NCBI GenBank assembly: GCA_963169105.1
Contig: OY720632.1
Location: forward strand, 4,712,001 to 4,776,000
DNA length: 64,000 bases
Direction of reading: 5' to 3'
Origin: Ceriagrion tenellum
Lineage: Eukaryota; Arthropoda; Insecta; Odonata; Coenagrionidae
Below the pieces are notes generated by a model. That model did not search any database. It was not told the origin of the DNA and saw only the letters and a program-made list of their open reading frames with translations. How positions within the stretch are numbered: position 1 is the stretch's first letter; every line of letters begins with the position of its first letter. The translations under genes and the position numbers were made by a program. Positions 44,373-56,101 of the stretch are shown piece after piece.

Positions 44373-44839
44373 CTGGACGTTGCGGAAACGTACGTCAGAA
44401 ACTTGAATTGTTTCGGTGCATATGGAGTTAATGGTCCATTGATGCGCCTTCATCAAGAGAGATTGAAGTTCTTCTTAGGGTGTTGAAAAGTATATGGACC
44501 CTTAAAGGAGACGCAGAAAAATTTCAGGGTAGAAAAAGAAACGATTATAAGCCGTACAAATGTGCTTACTTGACGTCCAAAATGAGAAACTTTGTTTGGA
44601 AGGTTCGGATTACTCATGCTCTAACTAACTAACCAACAGTCGAATCATATCTATTTTGGTGACGGTCTTTATGCCGAAGAGGCTAGTAGAGAGTAGTTGC
44701 AGACTGAAGTTCATTCCCCAGAAATTTTTTTTTTAAATTTTCTCTTCCTTTTTAATAGCAATGTGTAATTGTTTACAATGCTAGTAAGTGTTCATGGGGG
44801 TATGAGGATAACCAAATACTCTACTGAGCCGCGAGGTCG
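44373..44839. other. Spacer, nothing recognised
   Basis: No motifs or shared repeats. Confidence 0.5.
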
Positions 44840-44955
44840 TATATGTTTGCGATGGTGTCGCTGGCTAACACACCTGACCAGCAATTGGGAGAATCGGGAT
44901 CGAACACCGGTGAAGTCAAATGATTTTTCCGTGGCGAATTTTACTCTTTTAGGCG
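44840..44955 (+). repeat. SINE S1 copy 2 (tRNA part and tail)
   Basis: GGTGTCGCTGGCTAACACAC, CAATTGGGAGA, a decayed B box (GGGATCGAACACCGGTGAAG), TCAAATGATTTTTCCGTGGC and GAATTTTA follow the same order as the copy at 62567. The upstream non-tRNA part is missing. Confidence 0.75.
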
Positions 44956-45253
44956 TACAATGAAAGGATATCTCATGCATGGTGAAGCAGCTTCCGTGTA
45001 GTGGTGTGTTTGGAGCAACTTTGCCTCGACTTTGCCTAAGCGAGTGAAACGAAGAGCACCAAAGAGTCCAATCGCCGCCCAATCCAATCGGGGGCCATGT
45101 GTCCGCCCGCCATCTGTCAAGAACTAGGAAAGCCTACACCATTGAATATTTTGTCGAGACTTTAGTGGTCGTGGCTCATTTGTGACTTGAGAATTCTCTC
45201 TTAATCAGCTGCTCAGTGGTAATATTGATGCATAAAAAAACGAGTGCAGGGGT
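44956..45253. other. Spacer, nothing recognised
   Basis: No motif-bearing frames. Confidence 0.5.
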
Positions 45254-45873
45254 TTAAGGTAGTCCGTGCGAAATAGTTCCCTAGTCATAATGGAGACCAT
45301 ATTCGAATTATACGTTTTCATTTCACCAGCTGTGGGACACATCAATTAAATATTGCATTATTAATGGTGTAATAATATAGTTTCATCTGACGGAAATTGT
45401 AAGTAATTAAATGAAAATATCTTAATCAGTCTTTAACTTGACTCACTTTTGTTTAATTTACTTAATAAGTTAATAATAACGTAATAAGTTAAATAACTTA
45501 ATAATTTTTTAATATGACACGTTTGAAACTGCATCAAAACGGAAGGTTTTTTGTGATCCCGAAGAATTTACTGCGGTGTCAATATGATTAACTTCAAAAA
45601 TAGTTGAGAAGACATACAAACTACACATTGTTAGTTTTTTACGACATCTATGAGTTAGAAATACCTCATTTTGAAAATAATGTCTCCCTGGAGTGCATAC
45701 GCGTACCGTTTTCCATGTAAAAGGGTTGGAATTTTTTTGACAAATAACTCCGAAAGTCATGTGGTAAGGGGTTGAATTTTTGGTTTCATTAGAAGGGTGA
45801 CATATTTTTCTTTAAAATGAAACCAAATTCATAGATTTCTAAGTAAAATGACATTTCGCTCGAAGTGCCTTAA
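45254..45873 (+). mobile_element. Family C TIR element, copy 7, with internal AT expansion
   Basis: It has TTAA at both ends (TTAAGGTAGTCCGTGCGA on the left, TCGCTCGAAGTGCCTTAA on the right). It is 620 bp rather than about 560 because of ~60 bp of TTAATAAGTTAA-type repeats at 45456-45515, replacing the CG-rich GCGCGGTGCG segment of other copies. Otherwise it is collinear. Confidence 0.9.
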
Positions 45874-46840
45874 AGAAGTGTGTCGGAACTCACTGGCTGT
45901 CATTTCTGCGCGGATGGGGTTAGTGAGATGGAGCAGCGAGCAGTGAGGTTGGCGACGCGACGGTGCGAGAGCGCGAATGGATGTGAGAGAAGGACGAGAG
46001 AGTGAGGAAGAGGAAGTGTGCAAAGGGTTGAACGATTGAGTGAGTGAGTGAACGGTGGGATCTCCAGACACCGCGGATCTCTTTCGTGTGTGCACTGCAT
46101 TGTATGTGTGTGTGAGTGTCTGTCTGTCGACGGGGTTGCGCGTGAAAGGGCGAGGAATCGATTTGTGTTCGAGTTGGTCGGGGGGCGGGGGTTGGAAGGG
46201 GGTCTGCTGCGTTGCATTGAGGAGGGGTCGTGTGTGTAGGTATGTGTGAGTATGGGGGGTTGGAGAGGAGGAGGAGGAGGAGGTCGTGGGGGTGGGTGGG
46301 GGGAAATGCCTTTGGGGACGTCGTCGAAGAGGGATGAAAGGGTTGGGTAAACAAATAAAGGGAGGAAGGCCCTCTGGGGGGTGGGATGGGGTGAGGGCAG
46401 GGGGGGAGGAACTGAGCTTCTGTGTCAGAGGAAGGAGAAATGGAGAATGGAGCTGGAAAAGAGAAGGAGAAGGAGGAGGTGAAGAAGTTTGAGGAGATAG
46501 GGAAAGGAGGAGCAGGAGGAGGGAAATAGGGAAAGGATTGCTTCTATTCGATTTGTTTGCCGTGCGAGGAGAGGCTGAGGTGGCGTAGGTTTGGGACCGA
46601 AGGTCGTCGTGGGGTGTGGTAGGTTGTTTGGGGGGGGTGGGAAGTGGAATGGGGGGTGGAAGAGGAATGCGAGGAATGTGGAAGGGTTGGAACGGAGATG
46701 GGAGCGTGGTGGAAGGAGAGTGGAAGGAGGAGAGGAGGAAAAAGACGAGCATTGACATTTTACACCAATATCCATCCCGCTAGGCGCCGATGGAACGTTA
46801 GGGTTGCAGTCACCGTGGAGAAATTGAGAGAATATCCTTA
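45874..46840. other. G-rich, purine-rich island
   Basis: The plus strand is strongly G/GA-rich (GGAGGAGGAGGAGGAGG near 46268, many GGGG runs at 46286-46400 and 46629-46650), with (TG)n at 46103-46120. The longest open frame of the window (45829-46758, minus, 309 codons) lies here. It reads as Pro/Ser/His/Leu low complexity and its last residues come from the adjacent family C element, so it is not a gene. G-quadruplex formation is plausible. Confidence 0.55.
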
Positions 46841-47838
46841 AAGGGTGCGCTTAGATGTGGACGCGTGTGCCGGAGGCCACGAAATAAAAAAAAGAGGGAG
46901 CTCGTGTCGCTGTCTTGAAAAAAAATAAATCCTCTGGAAACATTTACGAAATACCACTCGTTGGAGAAGTGAATTCCATCATTCACGTAGAATGATATGA
47001 AAAATTAACTACAAAGATGTTCCTTTACCTTCTTCTAGTGCCCTGCGAAATTCTACTTTGCCTTTCTAGGAGATGTTTAAGTATCAATTTACTACTCCGC
47101 CTGTGATTTCTTCATTATGTGGTAAGGAAATGTCAGCGGAACGATGAAGTTATGGTTCTATTAATTTTGATGATGATAGTAACACAAAATTCTATCCCAG
47201 AGGTTCTCATATTTTTCCACTTCAGGTTTAGAAGTTGGGTCTTAAGGTTATGATGACAATCCATATAATCCTCTTGTTTTCCTGGTCTTAAGTCTTAGTT
47301 TACGAAGCTGGTAGACTAGTGGCAGATTTATCACAGTATCTATTGGGATAGATATGATCAATTTGCCAAATTGTAATTTATATACGAACTCTATTGTTAT
47401 GAAGTAAGAGCCCTCGCGTCTCACAGCAGCCGTTGTTCTCCATAGCTTCCAGTGTGTATCCCGAGAGTTTTTAATTCAGATCATCTTCCGGGAGAGTCTG
47501 TTGTCACACATAAGCTTCATTTTAGTAAAATGTTTCAGGTTTCTAAAGCTCAGGCACGGATTGTTTATTTTTCCACGCACCATTCAATGGGGCATTTCGC
47601 TCGTGTGTGGAATTCGGACATTTCCATTTTGAGGCTGGTGTCATATAGTTAAAGCTTGATTACTGACTGTATTAACCCGGCGATGCTTTATTAAGTCTTC
47701 TAAAATTCTTTCTTCATGCCCACCCTCCTTGCCTCTTTCCGTCTTTGTGCATTGATCTCTCCTTCCCGATGCTCTGAACATTCTTTCTCTTTAGCACCCC
47801 CGTTCCTCCTCATTTACTTTCAACTCGCAGGCAGAGTT
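46841..47838. other. AT-rich spacer, nothing recognised
   Basis: No motifs or repeats shared within the window. Confidence 0.5.
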
Positions 47839-48392
47839 CATCTACATGTAGATAATACCCCGCGAGCCGCCGTATGCGCGTGTGGCAGGGGTTGGTAGGT
47901 CACCAGCCGTGTATAGATGTAAAATTTTTGGAGGTGAAATGGTGACATGTACTATGGAAGTGTATTTGGATGAGATCAATTTTTATTGTGGTCGCTTATT
48001 GCGCGCGGAAAGAACGAGTTCTTGTACCTATCTGTATGGCAGAGTATCTCACTTATTTTATCGCGTCTGTCAGATCTAGAAATGTAGTGAGGCGTCATGA
48101 TAATATTCTCTGTGTCGCTCTGAAACATACCAGTTCTGAATATCTCAAGCAGCCTAAGCTTTGCGTGCAGCCTCCGAGTCTCTAGGGGCTCCCACCTCAA
48201 TCCCTCTAACAGTTGTGTAACACAATCTGTTCGTTTGTAGCAGTTTTAACGAAGCGTGCTGCTTTTCTTTGTATTTTGTTAATTCTTTTTGCTAAATCTT
48301 TATGATAAGGGTCCCAAATGCTTCGGCGTATTCGAGGTGTGGCCTAACCAAAGCGAAGTAGCATCTGTCTTTGACTTTTTCATCCGAGGACC
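47839..48392 (-). pseudogene. LINE family A copy 5, complete 3' end
   Basis: The minus frame 47976-48200 holds LETRRLHAKLRLLEIFRTGM, FQSDTENIIMTPHYISRSDR, ISEILCHTDRYKNSFFPRAI and SDHNKN, then the stop. The 3' UTR keeps the complement of GTGTGGCAGGGGTTGGTAGG and ends at CATCTACATGTAGATAATAC (47839). Upstream, WDP..KDLAKR..NKIQRK is frameshifted. The 5' truncation is at TCCTCGGATGAAAAAGTC (about 48392). Confidence 0.88.
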
Positions 48393-49456
48393 TACAGAGT
48401 TATACCTACATCCTCCAGAACATAGGAAGCATGCCATTTAATTGTGACTTACTTAAATGCGTGCTTTTACTGAGGTATGAATTTTATTTCGTCGAGGTAA
48501 ATCGTCGGAATCAACTTACCCATCTCAGAATCTACCCTCCCATCCTAATATTCAACTGAGTCCAGTATCTATTTCATTTATCTATTTCACCATTCTAATG
48601 AACTAGTCCGCTTCAAGGTGAATGCGGTGCTTTTACATACGCTTTCTTGCTTTCTTCTATCTATCTATTTCTCCCCTTATTTTTCTTCCCTCTAAATCTG
48701 TCCGCATTCTGATATTTTCCTTCTTCTTTGATCTACAGACATCATGGGAATCAATTTTTTCTGCGGAACATTCGCTGAAGGAAACAGGATAACTCTTCTC
48801 CCGGAAAGCGGAAGAATACAATCATGCGGTTTTGCTTTCATTTCTTTTCCTTGCGACCCATATCATTGTGGTGGATACATTTATTTAAGGGTGACTTTAG
48901 CCGGATGTTATAATCACTTGGTAACGTTTAGCGCCGAATGACTTAGTCTTGAAGTTGGCTCTCAGTCACTGAATGAATTTGCATTGCATTTTCCTCTTTT
49001 TTACTTTCGGTCCTGGTTCCGATAATACCTCGTTCGTTGCTTTAATTTTTTACTCACCTTGATAATGATAATGATTTTTCCTAATCATGATCGGAAATAG
49101 GAAAAGTGTGGAATATTCGTGGTGAAAATTTATCCGGTGATGTGTACCAATTCCATAAGATGCCGAAAATTATATCTTTTCTTGAGTAATAGTTCTGATT
49201 TTTGTTTGCTATATCGTCCCTTTGATTGTTTTACCTGTGGTTTATTTATTGGGAACACATTAGCCTTGGTTTAAGTACTGAAGAATAATTTAACCATGAG
49301 TTATGAAATTGGGGATTGGTTATTTTGAGATACTAATTTGGAAGCTCTATGCGTGGTCATTACTGTGTACGTAGGGAAGTAGATCGAAAATGAATGCGAG
49401 AAGAGTTGAGAGATTAGTTGAAGGGAGAAGAAAACGTGGGGATGATTGGTGTAAGG
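48393..49456. other. Spacer, nothing recognised
   Basis: The frame 48744-48941 follows a pyrimidine tract ending in CTACAG and could be misread as an exon, but it has no recognisable domain. Confidence 0.45.
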
Positions 49457-49464
49457 GAATAGAT

Positions 49465-49971
49465 TAGTTCTGTGCAAATCAGGGATTTTCATTTCGAATC
49501 GAACCGAATCGAATCTCCCACATAAATTTCGAATCGAATCGAAACGATTTTTAAAAAAATATTCGTTAGCGAATCAAATCAATCTAAAAAAATTCGCCTA
49601 GGAATCGAAAGACGAATTCTGAATAAAATGCAAAATTTTATGCAGAGTTAAAGTAATATAGATTTCCACTATGTTTCAGGGCCTTACATTAGCAAATACA
49701 TCTATATAGTGGCACAAAGAATAGCACAGAATAACGTGTGGTCGTTTAAATTTTCGTTTCGCGTGAGGAAAACATCTTCCCAACGGACGGTGCACCATAT
49801 TTGGAACGAGCGCCATGTTTGAATGCATGTAACGATTCGAGGGCGAATCTGTCAGATTCGAATATTACGAATCATTCGCTTTCAGAGCATCCCGATTCGC
49901 AGGCCAACCGAATCGAATTTAGCCTGATTTGAGTCGATTCGAATCGATTTAGAAGCCATCGCACAGCTCAA
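49465..49971 (+). mobile_element. hAT-like non-autonomous element, family E, full length
   Basis: GAATAGAT occurs immediately on both sides (49457-49464 and 49972-49979), an exact 8-bp target duplication as hAT elements make. The termini TAGTTCTGTGC (left) and TTGAGCTGTGC (right, complement) share the CTGTGC core of hAT-like ends. Subterminal regions are packed with GATTCGAATCG-type motifs in both orientations. It is 507 bp with no coding capacity. A truncated relative sits at 6664-6912. Confidence 0.85.
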
Positions 49972-49979
49972 GAATAGAT

Positions 49980-51254
49980 GCAATTTAAAATAAACCTAGA
50001 AGCCCAAAATATGTATTTCTGGGAGTGTTTTTTTTTTTCGATAATTTTCAATTCTGTGTAATTTTCTTAAACTAAATAGAAATAAATGAACCTGTGACTT
50101 CAGATATGAACAAAAATACGGCTAACTATTGAATATTTTCCAGTTATTGTGTGTGCACTTCTAATGTTGTTAATTAAATGGAGAAAGACGAAATAAATAA
50201 ATGAACTATTAAATTTTTAAAGCGAGTGTGGCCCATATGGAAGCACACTACGGAAAATACAGATTGGATGGCGGTGGGGTTTCAGTGGACCCCAGCTGGA
50301 GGCTGAGTGAGATAAAAGGGAGGGAGGGAGCGGATTTTGCTTTTCTGGTCGCCATGGTGAAAGAGAGGCTCTGTCAGGATGACCCGTAAACCATTCGCAC
50401 TTTGTGAAAAAGAGCCGAGGGAGTCCTCGTATTTTTTTTGCTTCGTGCGTTCCTTCCCCGTTGCGTTCGCAAATTCGTCGCTTCGACCAAACGAATCAGC
50501 GGTGACGCAACAGAGATGCGAGGAATATTGATTCGTTTGAAAAACTCCGAAAAACAGCGAAGGAACGGAATCCGCTCCCATATCGTCCCTTTGAGCCGGG
50601 GAGCTTATTAAGTTACTCACCGGAGGAGGAGGACTCGCCGGCGCTAGTGTCCGCGCGTATTTGGCTCACGAAGAGTTACGACTGGCTATATTTCTCTCTT
50701 TTGTTTTTACAACGGCGCTCGGCAGGCGAAAGGGTCTAGTTGTTGTTGCCCGCTGATGAAGATTTCATTAATTTAAACATTCGTATCACGTAGGTACAAC
50801 TACGCGTAACCAGGTTAAGGCTGCCGACGAAGAGGTCGCGTGTGCTTGCAATATTGTTTGCGAAGGCAATTGCATCTTCCGCGTCCTCAGTGCTGCCATT
50901 GAGTGCTCTCGAAGGTCTCAATTATCTCCATCCTCTCATTCTGTTTCAGTGTCCTAAGCTCTCATGGGATATTTTTAATTGTAATTTTGTGACTACAGTT
51001 TCCAGTGTCGGTGTTGACAAAGCGCATAGCATTCCTATATCCATAACCAAGCAAACACGGAAAGAGCATCATACGGTGTTGGTTTGTTTCTGCATCGCTC
51101 AAATATATTCCTATGACTGTTCACAAAGGAAATGGTTGCAGGCTTGAGTATTAGTAGTTTAGGTGTTGAGGGGTGCGCCGACGGCAAGGTCATTTTGCTC
51201 CGCTACACAGTCCGTTGAATAAAATAACAACATTCACAATAGTGTACACGTCAA
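49980..51254. other. Spacer, nothing recognised
   Basis: The minus frame 50282-50620 and plus frame 50842-51147 are unassigned. 50600-50720 is GC-richer. Confidence 0.45.
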
Positions 51255-51600
51255 CTACATAGATTTAAATGAAGAATAAAACAGGCGGATACGATAAAAT
51301 TTTATTAGGAAGTCCAATCTCTTTAAGTAATAAAATTATACGATTTAAAATAATAGGGTCGTCTCTTAGAATGCATTCTAGGTCTCCCCCATATTGAACC
51401 GTCTTCGCGCGTCACGATACTTCTCACACTCCGTCAGGATATGCCGAATACTAAGAGGGCACCTGCACGCATCACACTTAGGAGCTTCTTTCTCTTTCGT
51501 GAAGAGCTTGACTTTGTGGAAGATATTCATTATGGACCTGAAGATGATACGGAGTGTCGAAACCTGGGTCGTGCTAATAAACCTCAAGCGGAGTTATCGA
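51255..51600 (-). pseudogene. LINE polymerase C-terminal zinc-knuckle end
   Basis: The minus strand reads CDACRCPLSIRHILTECEKY and RDARRRFNMGET (51378-51480), then in another frame GDLECILRDDPI and LLLKEIGLPNKI. The C-x2-C-x(8)-H-x(4)-C arrangement followed by Y...R..F and L...LGDD...L..FL...GL..KI is the C-terminal end of Jockey/I/R1-type LINE polymerases. One frameshift separates the two parts. Confidence 0.8.
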
Positions 51601-51745
51601 AGTCGTTTTGATTTGGTCCTATGACTGTCTCGACATTTTTTCTGCATTCGTGTCAGCGCTCATTGTAATGTAACGCCACCCAAAGACCCCCAATTTTCTA
51701 TTTCTATGACTTATTAATCATGAGAATTTTAACTAATTGGACTTG

Positions 51746-52040
51746 GAGATCGGGTTGGTGTGGAGGATAGAGTACTGGCTAACCATACGGACGGCCAGGG
51801 TTCGAATCCCTGCAGAGGTGAATGTTTTTCAGAGGAAACCGTAATCCTTACTGGAGTGTCTTGTGGAGTGCACTTCAAGTACAGTACTCCGTCTGTCGGA
51901 TGAGACGTTAAGCCGTGATCCCCTTGGCGCCTATCGCTAAGAGCAGGCTAATGCCGACGCCGGGTTTCTATCCACCCTTCCTCCCTAAGCTATCCCCTAT
52001 GGCGCAAATGACATTAGCTGTGCTAACTAATTGGACTTTG
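51746..52040 (+). repeat. tRNA-derived SINE, different family from S1
   Basis: GGTTGGTGTGGAGGATAGAG and ACTGGCTAACC form the A-box side, and GGGTTCGAATCCCTGC is a perfect B box. A non-tRNA body follows: CAGTACTCCGTCTGTCGGAT, GAGACGTTAAGCCGTGATCC, CCTTGGCGCC, then TTCTATCCACCC. GATGAGACGTTAA..CG..GTCCC-type sequence is a body block I associate with widespread animal SINEs; the assignment is from memory. It is single copy here. Confidence 0.65.
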
Positions 52041-52889
52041 CTTTCATTGAATAAAATTTTAAAAATACATGAAAATAATTATTGACTTCAGATTTGGGAT
52101 AAAATACGACTAATTAAGTATAGATTTGTAATCAAATGTTTCTGCACGATTACTTTTGCTAAATTAATGAAAAAAATGTCGGAATGAGGAACGGTTATAC
52201 TCAAGTTTGAGTGATTCACTGCTGTTCTTCAGTCGGTTGCTGTGGAATGTCCAGTTTGTTCACCCTTTGAATATGCGTACAATTGAGTTCATTGGAAGAT
52301 CGCTGTGCCTCTCCATCCTGTTTCACTTCTATTTAGACAGATGATCCCCAGTTTTGTTGCACTGCCTTTTGGTCTGCCCAACCCGGTCGGAGGATTATCT
52401 GGACAAGTGTAATTAGTTCACCCTGGGAGAGTAAAAAAAACATGCGTTGTCCTTTATCTCACATCGCAAATGTATTTTAGTTTGAATTGAACGTGTGCCA
52501 GTGCAGATACCGAGAGCAGAATATCCTTTCATCACTTACAAAAGGAGAGAAAACTGTTTCAATTATGACCGCTGATAGCTAACAAACTATCGGTCGCCTT
52601 GTGAGGTGTCATAGTCAAGCATTCCTTTATGGATGGTCATCTTATAACCCTGGGACGCCCCTATCCCCCCCCTCCTCCACCACTTCCCACCAATTCATAT
52701 TCCAGGAAATTTGTGGAGCCTATATTTCGAGTAGTGTCCACAATTATGGGCTATCAGGGTATTTTTATATAATTTTGGGCAGAATTTCCCAATCAAGAGT
52801 CCTGGCGCCCCTTAACGGTGCGAGATAGCATTCGAGGGCATACGAGTTAAGATTTCGGCTTTTTGTTTATAATAAACGGGGTTCTGAGT
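52041..52889. other. Spacer, nothing recognised
   Basis: The frame 52601-52828 has no motif. Confidence 0.5.
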
Positions 52890-53430
52890 GATTGGTTTGC
52901 AATAAAACAGGGCGTATAGCAAGGATGCGTGATGTCACCATGGATGTTTAATGTGTTTATGGATAAATGTATTAGAGATGCATGTAGTGAAAACGACAGT
53001 GTTTCGATTGGAAATGCAAACGTGCGAGTTCTAATATATGCGGATGATGCCGTTTGGATCTCAGAGAGCCAACGGGGATTACAGGAGCTCGTAGATAAGT
53101 TATTTGAATCAACAGAGAGAATGGAATGGAGGATAAATGCATGCAAGACTAAAGTAGTAGTTTTTATAAGGAGAAGGGGGAGAAAATCTGTATGATGAGG
53201 GCAAATGGTGAAGTGATTGAACATGTGAATGATTTTGTGTAAGATGTATGCGAAAGATGGACAGATAGATGAGGAGATAAAGAGACGTGCGAATGCTGGA
53301 AGGAAAGTGGTAGGTAGCATGTGGAACATATCAAGGAATGAGTGTCTGTCTTAGGAAGCGAAAATCGCCATGTACAAAAGTGTACTTCTCCCCACTTTGT
53401 TGCATGGTAGTGAAGCATGGGTATGTCAGG
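52890..53430 (+). pseudogene. LINE reverse transcriptase palm fragment (YADD motif)
   Basis: It begins KQGV, a stop, QGCVMSPWMFNVFMDKCIRD (52905-52985), equal to the G.RQGC.LSP.LFN......D block. Then comes VRVLIYADDAVWISES with the catalytic YADD box (53020-53070), RMEWRINACKTKVVVF, NGEVIEHVNDF, and after frameshifts QIDEEIKRRANAGRKVVGSM, WNISRN, IAMYKSVLLPTLLHGSEAWV. This is the only copy in the window that retains the polymerase active site. The in-frame stop replacing Arg in GVRQG and later indels disable it. Confidence 0.92.
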
Positions 53431-53455
53431 ATATACATAAGAATTGACTAAACCT

Positions 53456-53780
53456 GGGTACCTCGTATACTTCGGCAGCCATTACAGACGACAATGGACG
53501 ATCGATCTATAAGAATTCCTTTTTAAGTTATTTTTCTTCATTTAGAAGGGAAAAACTTCGTAAATTTTATATCATTGAACTGGAAAGAAAATCAATGATT
53601 GAAATTAACATCATTTGTGAATAACTAATATTCATAATTGTTTTTTTTATCACTCAAAATTAAAATTCCCGCTTGTTTATAGTTAGTAGTGCAACTAACT
53701 GATAGATGACGCCCATCCGCTTGTTAATTCGATCCTCTATTTTCGTCTGTTATGGCTGCCGAAAAAAAAACGAGGTACCC
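53456..53780. mobile_element. MITE with ~50-bp terminal inverted repeats
   Basis: The left end GGGTACCTCGTATACTTCGG continues CAGCCATTACAGACGA.AAT. The right end, complemented, reads GGGTACCTCGTTTTTTTTTC then GGCAGCCATAACAGACGAAA. The arms extend to GGACGATCGAT / AGGATCGAATT. It is 325 bp, AT-rich inside, non-coding. It lies immediately after the RT fragment. ACTA on both sides could be the target duplication but is weak. Confidence 0.8.
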
Positions 53781-55928
53781 ATCACTAATTAAGATAAGTA
53801 CCGTATTTGTCATATATTAACTGTCGTCGCAGCGCTTTCGTGCATATCTAGTATTGTTTTGACTGTGAAAAAAGTGATAAATCCTAAATTTGGTGACCAT
53901 CGGACAAAAACTGGCGAAATGATAATACCCTACTATAACAGCATTTTTTGGGAAATTAATGCGGTTGGTTTTGTGAAGCGGCTTTTATTTCTCCTGAAGA
54001 CTATCAGGAGATGAGTAAAAAGGACTTGTGGGGATAGGACTTTGTAATGGTAGTATTACATATTTCGATATAATGGCTGAAAACTGTTTACGTATTTTTA
54101 GAATAGAACCAACAATGTAGCAGTTAACATATAATCATGATAATTGTTATCTTCGTATTGAATTTGAGATCATATTCCACGCCGCGATACACATCGGAGA
54201 TATGTTTACGCGTTAGGGAATAGTAAAATTCTTTCCATCGCTGCGTCGTAAAATATCGAATATGAACGCGTTGCAGGCGCCTTCAACGGACAGATATATT
54301 TTGGCTCAGGCCGACGCTCCGAAGGTCCGATAAGAATGTGAATATTACGTCTCCTAGCAGGCAAATCCAACGTGACGACGATATCGTAAAGATTTTTTAC
54401 AATCTTTCCTTGGGATCTCGTCTGCGGAAATTAGCACTTCGAAAATAAATTTCCTTAAACTTATCTCTCGATCTCCCCTCAAGAAGTGTAAAGGGATGTG
54501 AAACGAATGAGCGATCATCCGTAGAAATGTGCTGGCACGCTTTGAAATACTGGTGGAGAGTCATGACAATGTCTGGATCTTCGTTTTAGGCCATGCAGAA
54601 TAATAACGGATCCACCTATTCCTTTCGTCTCCTACTGCAGAGAGGGAAAAATCACTCTAGGCTCGACTTTAATGCCCAGCCTGGTCCTCAGACAAGTCCT
54701 AGCTGAGGTCCCATTATCGCAGTTCTGCAAAAATAGGACCATGGTCGAATTAAGTTCGAGTTGCGATTGCTGTATTCTTGAACACATTCAATATGGCACT
54801 TCTGTTTCCAATTGTTGGAATCACGATTATATATTATGAATTTAGATGCTTGGACTTGTTGCCTAGGCTACGTGTTGCCTAAATTTCCACTTTAAGTTCA
54901 CCCAGTCCTTGGCGCCACTTCGATTAGAGTCTTTTCAGTTGTTATTGCAAATAGACGTAGTTAATTGTTGCTAACGTGAGACTGTAGTGAATATACAATA
55001 ACGAACGAGGAGATATGAATTACTTGATGCTTTGAATAATATCTTGCTATCTCTGTGATCTAAAAGTTACTTTGTAAATGCTAGAGAGGAAATATCTATT
55101 ACAAAAAATGTGTAAGAGGTTTATGAAACGTCCATCGTGTTCCGTCGACGTTGTTTGCCAGACTCTGATTCTAATTTGAATGCATTCCTCCCCGTTCGGC
55201 TTCAATAATCAATTCAATTCAATAATTTAGAATGCCTTGTTTAAACAGAACTTGCTTCGTACCAGGCTGAAAAACAGGGTATGCGTGTACGAGGACCCAA
55301 AATATGAGACTTGGATTGAAAAATAAGAATCTGTTCAAGGTGGCGGTAAGTGCATTCCTTTTTACCTAGGTACACTGCAATGGTGGCATTTGGGAATACT
55401 CGTGAAGTCACCTCGCATTATTATTAAATTTCCGTATAGCGATATTCACGAAGTGCTAAGAAGTTAATTGTGCATTTGTGTGATTAAATTTGTAAAGGAA
55501 TTAAATATATCTGTAGACCGGACAGTTTATAAAAAGTGCATAATTACGTCCCGCGTTTAGTAATACATTTTTTATCCACTGCATTATTTGTTATTTTTTT
55601 TATTACTTGTAAGTAAAACTCATGTATATTCATGGTAAAACCGCTACAACGTGTTTATTTATAAGCTATCGACTGTAGTTACATTTAAACTTCCGCCATT
55701 CATCACTAGGCAGCACCACTTTACAAAAAGATGTTTGTTTACGGAATTCTACTCAACAGTTTTTGGCGACGACATCACAATCCATAATAAATATTCATGG
55801 TTGGAATCTAAGATGGCTGCCGGATTGTAGAGATTCGTAGCTACTTTATGAACGGGCGAATGCTTTGAAATGGAATGATTATGTTGCTTACATTTACTCA
55901 AAAGGACTTGTTTAGTTGTTTTTTGCTT
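53781..55928. other. Long AT-rich spacer, nothing recognised
   Basis: No motif-bearing frames, no repeats shared with the window. Confidence 0.5.
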
Positions 55929-56101
55929 TATCAATAAAAAATGTTTAACTTTTAAGTTACCACGACATAAAGAAAACTGGCACGATCCGGGTTTCAATGC
56001 ATGAGCACCATCTTCAGGGGAGCACCATGCACTGAAACCCGGGTCGTGCCAGTTTTCTTTATGTCGTGGTAACTTAAAAGTTATACTTTTTTTATCAATA
56101 A
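55929..56101. repeat. Large foldback with CTGAAGATG..GAAACCCGG core
   Basis: AACTTTTAAGTTACCACGAC through AAAGAAAACTGGCACGAYCC to GGGTTTCA.TGCATG (about 55947-56003) is inverted at about 56026-56082, and both flanks share TATCAATAAA. The central ~22 bp hold GAGCACCATCTTCAGGGG. On the minus strand the centre reads CCTGAAGATGGTGC, a short stretch, then GAAACCCGG. That phrasing is reminiscent of the ends of Penelope-like elements. No protein is encoded. Confidence 0.8.

Noticed and set aside
45829..46758. 309-codon minus-strand ORF, the longest in the window
   Set aside because: The peptide is Pro/Ser/His/Leu low complexity from a purine-rich tract, overlaps other open frames, and its C-terminal end is antisense to nothing but family C repeat sequence. 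No domain is visible.
48700..48945. Host exon suggested by a pyrimidine tract + CTACAG followed by an ATG frame
   Set aside because: The 65-residue frame has no recognisable domain and no paired donor or neighbouring exon can be supported.
55981..56040. Active hammerhead ribozyme
   Set aside because: CTGAAGA and GAAAC are present but stem II is weak and no acceptable UH cleavage position follows stem III.
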